From the NCBI GenBank assembly GCA_035283845.1, contig DATESZ010000135.1, positions 1-11,855 on the forward strand: a DNA stretch of 11,855 nt, in the 5' to 3' direction. Below are positions 7,278-11,855 of the stretch, piece by piece. The DNA is from DATESZ01 sp035283845. GTDB lineage: Bacteria > Desulfobacterota > Syntrophia > Syntrophales > JACQWR01. The notes beneath the pieces are model-generated. The model was not told where the DNA came from, did not search any database, and saw nothing but the letters and a program-made list of their open reading frames with translations. A program made the position numbers and the translations under genes. Numbering within the stretch: position 1 is the stretch's first letter; each line of letters starts with the position of its first letter.

Positions 7278-8267
7278 TTATCTACTATGAATCGGTATGT
7301 CTTTAACGATGCGATCGATCACGCCGTTATAGTCAATCCCGGACTGCTTTGCCGCGGCAATAAAGCCCCCGTCAGGTGAAAGGCAGGGATTGGCGTTTAC
7401 TTCCAGCACCCAGGGTTTACCTGTATTATCCACACGGAAATCGACTCTGGCATATCCGCGCAGGTTAAATATGTCCCAGCAGCGCCAGGCGATATCCTGC
7501 ACATGTTTCAGCAGGTATGCATCGTCCTCCGGAAAATCAAAGGTGCGAGGCGTGTGCTCATATTCAAAAGAATCCTCGACCCATTTGGACCGGTAGCAAA
7601 GGACATGAAGCTTATCGGGAGGATATTCTGTAAATAAGATCTCTGCGGGAGGCAGCAGTTCAGCTCCTTGGCTTCCCGCCAGCAAGGCGACATTGAGTTC
7701 TCTTCCCTCAATAAATACTTCTGCGAAGCAAGCCCCCCCAAGGCGTCTTTGCAAGGCGGCGATCCTTTGACGCAGCGGCATCACATCGCCGGTGGAAAAC
7801 ACAGAATCATCGTCCAGCCCAATAGATGCATGTTCCCATGCCGATTTGACGATGCACCTTGCTGCAGCCAAGCCGGTCTGCCATGATCCATCGGAAGGGA
7901 GCCAATCCGGAGTAGCTATGCCGTGAGTTTTAAGGATTTTTTTTGCGGTAATTTTACTGGATGTCAAAAACATGGCCTCGGTCTGCGCCCCCGTATAGGG
8001 AATATTCATGGCATCCAGCATAATTGGCGAGAAGTGGATCATGTTGCCTCTGCCTTCTATGGCCTCGACAAGATTAAAAACAAAGTCCGGTTGCAGGCTT
8101 CGCAGGTTTGCCATTGTGTCTGCAATATTCAAGGACAGGGGAAGGGTTACAGTTTCATATCCGAGATCAGAGAGGGATCGGGAAACGGCGGCAGCCTGAA
8201 TAAGAACATCCTGCTCGTCCTCGCCGGCGCCTTCTATGACTTTCCCATGCAATACGGCGACTTTCAT
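7278..8267 (-). CDS. D-Ala-D-Ala ligase-like ATP-grasp protein (second)
   Basis: ATP-grasp enzyme of the D-alanine-D-alanine ligase fold, 329 residues. Such enzymes activate a carboxylate as acyl phosphate and join it to an amine. Visible are the N-terminal Rossmann-like domain (KVAVLHG ... FVFNLVEAIEGRG), the PYTGAQTEAMFLTSSKITAKKIL hinge, the ATP-binding lysine in CIVKSAWEHASIG (K141), the acidic FIEGREL segment, and the Mg site D276, E289, N291 in ARVDFRV and VLEVNANP. The acceptor loop after the Mg site reads NPCLSPDGGF, not the NTxPGMT of real Ddl, so the acceptor is probably different. I chose ATG 8267 (AGGA 6 bases upstream) over an open extension to 8303. It begins 8 bases after the first ATP-grasp gene. 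The true substrates are unknown. Confidence 0.85.
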   Translation of the reverse strand: MKVAVLHGKVIEGAGEDEQDVLIQAAAVSRSLSDLGYETVTLPLSLNIADTMANLRSLQPDFVFNLVEAIEGRGNMIHFSPIMLDAMNIPYTGAQTEAMFLTSSKITAKKILKTHGIATPDWLPSDGSWQTGLAAARCIVKSAWEHASIGLDDDSVFSTGDVMPLRQRIAALQRRLGGACFAEVFIEGRELNVALLAGSQGAELLPPAEILFTEYPPDKLHVLCYRSKWVEDSFEYEHTPRTFDFPEDDAYLLKHVQDIAWRCWDIFNLRGYARVDFRVDNTGKPWVLEVNANPCLSPDGGFIAAAKQSGIDYNGVIDRIVKDIPIHSR

Positions 8268-8275
8268 TGCGCATC

Positions 8276-9280
8276 CTAAAGGGCGCCCTCGTGGCGCTTC
8301 CATGCAGAGTCCATAATCATGCCAATAAGCTGATGGTAACTGATGCCTTTAAGAGAGCAGATTATCGGAAGATCGGAATGCAGAGGGTGTAACCCCGACA
8401 AAGGATTGATTTCCAGAAAGTAGAGCTTTCCCCCTGAGTCGGCGCGGATATCCACCCTGCCTCCATCCCGGCAGTCCAGCCCCCGCCAGACGGCCAGGGC
8501 GATTTCCTCAGTCTTTGCCGCTGCCATATCATCAACAAGACGGTATTCTACTAACTCTTCACAACATTCCTTATTCACATAGGAATAGGCATTTTGTTCA
8601 GCGCCATCCGCAAGGAAAATCTCCGCAACACCCGCTGCCCGGGCGGCCTTTCCCGTACCCACGATGCCTACGGTAAACTCCCGCCCGGCAAGGTAGGTTT
8701 CCACGATAATCGGCTGCCGGAATTTGTCCGTGAGGCGCCGCCAGGCTGCGTCCAGCTCTTCCGGTGAAGAGATTTTAGATGCGGCACTCACGCCCTTGCC
8801 AGTTCCCTCCGCCACAGGCTTGGCGAAGAGGGGATAGGGGAGGTGAAGTTGTGAACAATCCTCTGGCGTTTGCAGAACGAAAAAATCCGGTGTTGGGATG
8901 CCGAGAGAACGGACGACGTGTTTGGTCAAACCCTTGTGCAGTGTCAAAGAAAGTACGAGGGAATCTGAAAAGGTATAAGGAATCCGGTAAGCTTCAAGTA
9001 GGGCAGGTATTTGCCCTTCCCGCCCGAAGCCTACCAATCCTTCAGCAATATTGAAAACCATATCCCAGCGGTCGCCTGCGGCCAAACGTTTAACCAGGGA
9101 TTTTATATTGCCTATGCGCTGGACCGCATAACCGTGGTAAACTAGCGCCTCTTCAATGGCATCAATCGTATCCGAACGATCAAATTCAGCCGTTTCCTCT
9201 TCGCTGTACCCTTCTGCCAGATAATCGTCTCTCAGGTCATAGGTGAGACCAATATCCACCATCCTGTTTTTCTGCACCAT
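8276..9280 (-). CDS. D-Ala-D-Ala ligase-like ATP-grasp protein (first)
   Basis: Second member of the same fold in this cluster, 334 residues. It is clearly different in sequence from its neighbour, so this is not a recent tandem duplication. Order of features: N-terminal domain (DIGLTYDLRDDYL, then MVFNIAEGLVGFGREGQIP), hinge PYTFSDSLVLSLTLHKGLTK, K154 in FAKPVAEGTGKGVS (glycine-rich lid), E194 and E201 in VETYLAGREF, and the Mg site D277, E290, N292 in GRVDIRA and FLEINPLSGLHP. The loop INPLSGLHP departs from the NTxPGMT acceptor loop of Ddl. The start ATG 9280 has GGGAG 10 bases upstream. It lies 72 bases after kamA, with a terminator-like hairpin between them. A single Ddl for peptidoglycan is not usually found in such a setting, so a specialised amide ligase is more likely. 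Confidence 0.85.
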   Translation of the reverse strand: MVQKNRMVDIGLTYDLRDDYLAEGYSEEETAEFDRSDTIDAIEEALVYHGYAVQRIGNIKSLVKRLAAGDRWDMVFNIAEGLVGFGREGQIPALLEAYRIPYTFSDSLVLSLTLHKGLTKHVVRSLGIPTPDFFVLQTPEDCSQLHLPYPLFAKPVAEGTGKGVSAASKISSPEELDAAWRRLTDKFRQPIIVETYLAGREFTVGIVGTGKAARAAGVAEIFLADGAEQNAYSYVNKECCEELVEYRLVDDMAAAKTEEIALAVWRGLDCRDGGRVDIRADSGGKLYFLEINPLSGLHPLHSDLPIICSLKGISYHQLIGMIMDSAWKRHEGAL

Positions 9281-9328
9281 TTACCAATATCTCCCGTCAC
9301 ATAAGAGATTTTTATATAATGATCTCGT

Positions 9329-9348
9329 AAAAAGCCGAAGACCCGGCT
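9329..9348 (-). terminator. Hairpin with T tract between kamA and the ATP-grasp genes
   Basis: On the minus strand AGCCGG-GTCT-TCGGCT forms a 6-bp stem (last pair G-U) with a 4-base loop, running into TTTT. It starts 4 bases after the kamA stop codon. It may end or reduce transcription before the ATP-grasp genes. An A/T-rich TATATAAAA stretch just beyond (9319-9311), inside a GAGAT/ATCTC inverted repeat, could be a second promoter, but no good -35 is visible. Confidence 0.55.
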
Positions 9349-9352
9349 AAAT

Positions 9353-10660
9353 CTAATGGATTTCTCCTTTAGTCACGATGCAGTCCGGATAACGGTAAAG
9401 GTCCCCCGCATAATTTCTGAGGATAAGTTCATTGCCTTCCTGTCCCACAAGGTATTCGGGAAGCAGGGGTATCTTACCGCCGCCGCCCGGGGCGTCTATC
9501 ACATAGTTGGGCACGGCATAGCCGGTCGTGTATCCGCGCAGGCCCCGGATCATTTCCAGTCCCTTGCTAACGGGGGTCCGGAAATGTGACGATCCGGGAA
9601 TAGGATCGCATTGGTAGAGATAATAGGGCTTGACCCGGAAGCGGAGCAGCCCCTGCATGAGTTGCTTCATCGTTCCCACGTCATCGTTGATCCCGGAAAG
9701 CAGGACAGTCTGGCTGCCGAGCGGAATTCCGGCATCGGCGAGACGATTACAGGCAAGATGCATCTCGGGCGTCAACTCATCGGGGTGGGTGACATGAATG
9801 CTCATCCAAAGGGGATGATAGCGCTTCAGGAGGCTAACCAGGGCAGGCGTTATGCGCTGGGGCATCACGACGGGGACCTTGGTGCCGATGCGCAGCATTT
9901 CCAGATGTGGAATTTTCCACAAGCGGGATAAAAGCCATTCCAGCCTTTCGTCATTGAGGGTCAAAGGGTCTCCGCCCGACAACAAAACATCGCGAATATC
10001 GGGATTCGCGGCAATGTAAGCAATGCCCTTTTCCCAATCCTTGACGTCCGTCTGATAGCGATGGTTGTCCCCCACCATTCGCGAGCGGGTGCAGTAACAG
10101 CAGTAGGTGGAACAAAAATCCGTTACCAGAAACAGGACGCGATCGGGGTAACGGTGGACAATGCCCGGCACAGGGCTGTCGCGTTCTTCCTCCAAAGGGT
10201 CTTCTCGCTCACCGCTGCACGGTATACATTCATCAATGGTTGGTATCACCGTACGACGCAAGGGCTGCTTAGCATCATCCGGATCGAGCAGACTGGCATA
10301 ATATGGCGTGATAGCCAAAGGCAGCGATTGTCCATGCTCAACGGCGCGACGTTCCAGCCAGGAAAGCCGGATCATCTCCGATAATCTATCGGCGCTTGTG
10401 ATGCGATTGCGTAATTGCCAATGCCAATCGCGCCATTCATGGCAAGTTGTTTTTGGAAAGAAAAGTTTACGAAAAATACGAGACCGGGGATTTTCATTGA
10501 AAGTGTCAGACCGGACTGAAGTTTTCACCAGAGAAACTGGCGAGCAAGGCCGGTCAGGGGGGGGTGAAAAAAAGTCTGTCCTTAGGGTTTCCAAAACCTG
10601 GGAACCAGTCGGACTACCTGGAGGTTCTACCTCTTCGGCAAACAGGGGGTCATCTTCCAT
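9353..10660 (-). CDS. Lysine 2,3-aminomutase family radical-SAM protein (KamA family)
   Basis: Radical-SAM, PLP-dependent enzyme. Members move an alpha-amino group to the beta carbon, giving beta-lysine in the type enzyme. The 435-residue product has WRDWHWQLRNRI (76-86), PLRRTVIP (133-140), DSPVPGIVHRYPDRVLFLVT (161-180), the iron-sulfur cysteines C183, C187, C190 (CxxxCxxC, with an additional C188), SGGDPL (228-233), and the PLP lysine K396 in VIDAPGGGGK. Both aspartates that bind the lysine side-chain amine in the Clostridium enzyme (D293, D330) are matched by D352 (YQCD) and D389, which favours lysine over glutamate. Residues 1-65 are a proline-rich, probably disordered extension not usual in the family. 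The start ATG 10660 has GGAGG 7 bases upstream. It is first in the cluster and divergent from mutM. It is longer at the C terminus than EpmB. Confidence 0.88.
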   Translation of the reverse strand: MEDDPLFAEEVEPPGSPTGSQVLETLRTDFFSPPPDRPCSPVSLVKTSVRSDTFNENPRSRIFRKLFFPKTTCHEWRDWHWQLRNRITSADRLSEMIRLSWLERRAVEHGQSLPLAITPYYASLLDPDDAKQPLRRTVIPTIDECIPCSGEREDPLEEERDSPVPGIVHRYPDRVLFLVTDFCSTYCCYCTRSRMVGDNHRYQTDVKDWEKGIAYIAANPDIRDVLLSGGDPLTLNDERLEWLLSRLWKIPHLEMLRIGTKVPVVMPQRITPALVSLLKRYHPLWMSIHVTHPDELTPEMHLACNRLADAGIPLGSQTVLLSGINDDVGTMKQLMQGLLRFRVKPYYLYQCDPIPGSSHFRTPVSKGLEMIRGLRGYTTGYAVPNYVIDAPGGGGKIPLLPEYLVGQEGNELILRNYAGDLYRYPDCIVTKGEIH

Positions 10661-10907
10661 TATCTTCCCTCCTTCAGCATGTTATTGTAAAATCATACCT
10701 CCTTAATTCTTTGGGACCGCTTTTGCAACTTGAACGGCGATAGGTAAATAAAATCTTCCACTTTGTAACTATCCTTTATCTTTTTGCCGCTTTACTCTTA
10801 TTATACCTTTGTGTCAATAGTTTTTTGCTATTTTTCTTTAATTTTTCTTGACACTAACCTGCTGGAAATGAAATGAAAAAGCAATCTATGCTAAGGAGGA
10901 ATAACGT
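10661..10907. promoter_or_regulatory. Divergent control region of kamA and mutM
   Basis: About 250 bases with no gene. TTGACA occurs on both strands as an inverted pair: GTGTCAA at 10811-10817 (leftward) and TTGACAC at 10848-10854 (rightward), separated by a T-rich stretch containing AATAG-TTTTTTG-CTATT. For mutM, TTGACA (10848-10853) has only weak -10 candidates near 10870-10876. For kamA, TTGACA (10817-10812) has TAAAGC at 17 bases, while a perfect TATAAT (10805-10800) lies only 6 bases away and would need another -35. Leftward, AAGGAGG (near 10702) and then a second GGAGG before kamA ATG flank two tiny reading frames, the last ending TAATG over the kamA start. Confidence 0.5.
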
Positions 10908-11687
10908 ATGCCCGAACTTCCCGAGGTGGAAACTTTATGCCGTCAATTAAGAGAGCTTATTACCGGCAAGAAAATACTGGCAATCCGGATACTTGACTCC
11001 AAACTTGAGAATATGGAAAATCTGGAGGGCAGAACCATCCATTTGCCGTTACGCGTAGGGAAAGGCCTGCATTTCAGGCTGGACGACGGACGTGTATTGA
11101 TGTTGCACCTGCGCATGACTGGAAGACTGCTATGGCAGATGGACCATCCCGTGCCGGCTTCCCATACCCGTTTTATCATGCAATTTGACTGCGGCAGGCT
11201 GGATTTGATTGATCCCCGCCGTTTTGCGACCCTTGGGGTGCAAAACGAAAACCCTGTCCCCAAAGCCGAATTTGACCCTCTGGTAAATTTTTCTCCCCGT
11301 CTCCTGTGGGAAAGGGGCAGTAAAAAGACGCTGCCCATAAAATCGTTTCTCCTGGATCAGAGTTATATTGCCGGCATTGGAAACATTTATGCCTGTGAAA
11401 TTCTCCACGAGATTTCTATAAGCCCCAAGCGCAAAACAAGTGATCTATCGCTCGCGGAATGGCGAAAATTCGTGACGGCTGCGAGGGAGATCCTAAATAA
11501 AGCCATCACCTGCCGGGGCACGACGATATCTGATTGGCGTGATCTCTTTGGGCAAAAGGGGGAATATCAGAACCACCTGAAAGTTTACGCCAAGGAAGGA
11601 GAACCATGCCATCATTGCGGCGGCATTATCCAGCGTGTGAAATTGAGCGGGCGGAGCACTTATTTTTGTCCGGCCTGCCAGATTTGA
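10908..11687 (+). CDS. mutM: Formamidopyrimidine-DNA glycosylase (Fpg/MutM)
   Basis: Bifunctional DNA glycosylase/AP lyase that removes 8-oxoguanine and formamidopyrimidines from DNA opposite C. The 259-residue product is complete and slightly shorter than the usual 270. It begins with PELPEVETL, giving the catalytic P2 and E3. K52 (RVGKGL) matches the conserved lysine K57 of E. coli. M70 (HLRMTGRL) and R105-F106 correspond to the void-filling residues. LLDQSYIAGIGNIYACEIL (148-166) is the helix-two-turn-helix with N159. The C-terminal zinc finger has C234, C237, C254, C257 with R249 (SGRSTYFCPAC). ATG 10908 has AAGGAGG 8 bases upstream. It is the only plus-strand gene, transcribed away from kamA. 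No clear terminator follows; a short TTCCTT/AAGGAA repeat lies at about 11691-11713. Confidence 0.96.
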   Translation: MPELPEVETLCRQLRELITGKKILAIRILDSKLENMENLEGRTIHLPLRVGKGLHFRLDDGRVLMLHLRMTGRLLWQMDHPVPASHTRFIMQFDCGRLDLIDPRRFATLGVQNENPVPKAEFDPLVNFSPRLLWERGSKKTLPIKSFLLDQSYIAGIGNIYACEILHEISISPKRKTSDLSLAEWRKFVTAAREILNKAITCRGTTISDWRDLFGQKGEYQNHLKVYAKEGEPCHHCGGIIQRVKLSGRSTYFCPACQI

Positions 11688-11732
11688 TATTTCCTTCGAG
11701 ACTACTTAAGGAATAAACGGGACGGTTCTATT

Positions 11733-11855
11733 GTGCGGCCGGGCAAGGTCGTGTAATTCAGCGGGTGTGAATCCCGCCCCGGAAGGATGGCCATCCACCG
11801 GGTAGCAAGTCCTTGGAGGTCTGGTGGTAACATCAGACTTTAAGCGTAGGACAGC
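11733..11855 (+). mobile_element. 5' end of a probable group II intron (runs off the window)
   Basis: The sequence begins GTGCG, matching the GUGYG 5' splice-site consensus of group II introns, and turns suddenly GC-rich and structured. Local pairings include GCGGG-TGTGAAT-CCCGC, GGATG-GC-CATCC, and an 8-bp stem GTCTGGTG/CATCAGAC closed by a GTAA (GNRA) tetraloop. A longer pairing, AGTCCT with AGGAC (near 11810 and 11847), encloses that stem. This layout and wording (GTAGCAAGTCCT ... AAGCGTAGGACAGC) resemble bacterial group II intron domain I. An intron-encoded reverse transcriptase would be expected about 400-600 bases beyond the edge. The boundary is inferred from GTGCG alone. It is inserted 45 bases after mutM. 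Confidence 0.72.

Noticed and set aside
8268..8303. N-terminal extension of the second ATP-grasp protein
   Set aside because: It overlaps the end of the first ATP-grasp gene. The ATG at 8267 has a good ribosome-binding site and begins exactly at the first beta strand.
7278..9280. Ordinary D-alanine-D-alanine ligases for peptidoglycan
   Set aside because: There are two unlike copies next to kamA, far from any mur/fts genes, with altered acceptor loops. The fold is right but the usual function is doubtful.
9353..10660. EpmB (lysine aminomutase for EF-P modification)
   Set aside because: EpmB is shorter, lacks the full C-terminal part seen here, and is encoded with epmA/efp, neither of which is in the window.
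9353..10660. Glutamate 2,3-aminomutase
   Set aside because: D352 and D389 are both aspartate; as I recall, glutamate enzymes have other residues (Lys/Asn) at these places.
11760..11830. Cobalamin-riboswitch-like wording (GGTGTGAATCCCGCCCCGG)
   Set aside because: The segment lacks the B12-box and the required core order, and the surrounding stems and GTGCG start fit a group II intron much better.
1..11855. CRISPR arrays, tRNA genes, prophage or IS ends
   Set aside because: I saw no regularly spaced repeats, no cloverleaf sequences, and no transposase or phage proteins. The only mobile-element signal is the intron-like right edge.

Overview
The window reads as a chromosomal segment of a Gram-negative anaerobe, most likely a deltaproteobacterium (Desulfobacterota) of the Syntrophus/Smithella type. 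This rests on gene content and order (zapB, zapA, 6S RNA, rny, YmdB-type phosphodiesterase, tyrS), on an oxygen-sensitive radical-SAM aminomutase, and on the general look of the proteins. The lineage is an inference; no 16S sequence lies inside the window.

Layout. Everything from 1 to about 10700 is read on the minus strand, so it runs right to left. Positions 1-244 hold what looks like the promoter and leader region of an rRNA operon whose 16S gene would begin just beyond position 1. Two TTGACA promoters with 17-base spacers point left, followed by a boxA-like stretch. Next, in reading order, come zapB-like (4793-4563), zapA (4544-4266), a 6S RNA gene (about 4258-4070), rny (3927-2380), a YmdB-type metallophosphoesterase (2370-1585) and tyrS (1588-245). 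These are tightly spaced and form one housekeeping block of cell division, RNA turnover and translation genes. A PhoU-like DUF47 gene overlaps a PiT phosphate transporter gene at 6620-5006 and forms a second small operon.

The least understood part is 10660-6773. It holds a lysine 2,3-aminomutase-family radical-SAM enzyme (KamA), two different D-Ala-D-Ala-ligase-like ATP-grasp proteins that are 8 bases apart, and a GNAT acetyltransferase 16 bases further on. The KamA protein keeps the iron-sulfur, PLP and lysine-binding residues of true lysine aminomutases. A plausible but unproven reading is a pathway that makes a beta-amino acid (beta-lysine by homology), joins it through one or two amide bonds, and acetylates an intermediate or product.

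On the plus strand, divergent from kamA, is mutM (10908-11687), a complete formamidopyrimidine-DNA glycosylase. Only 45 bases after its stop codon the window enters a GC-rich, strongly structured sequence starting with GTGCG. It looks like the 5' end of a group II intron that continues past the right edge.
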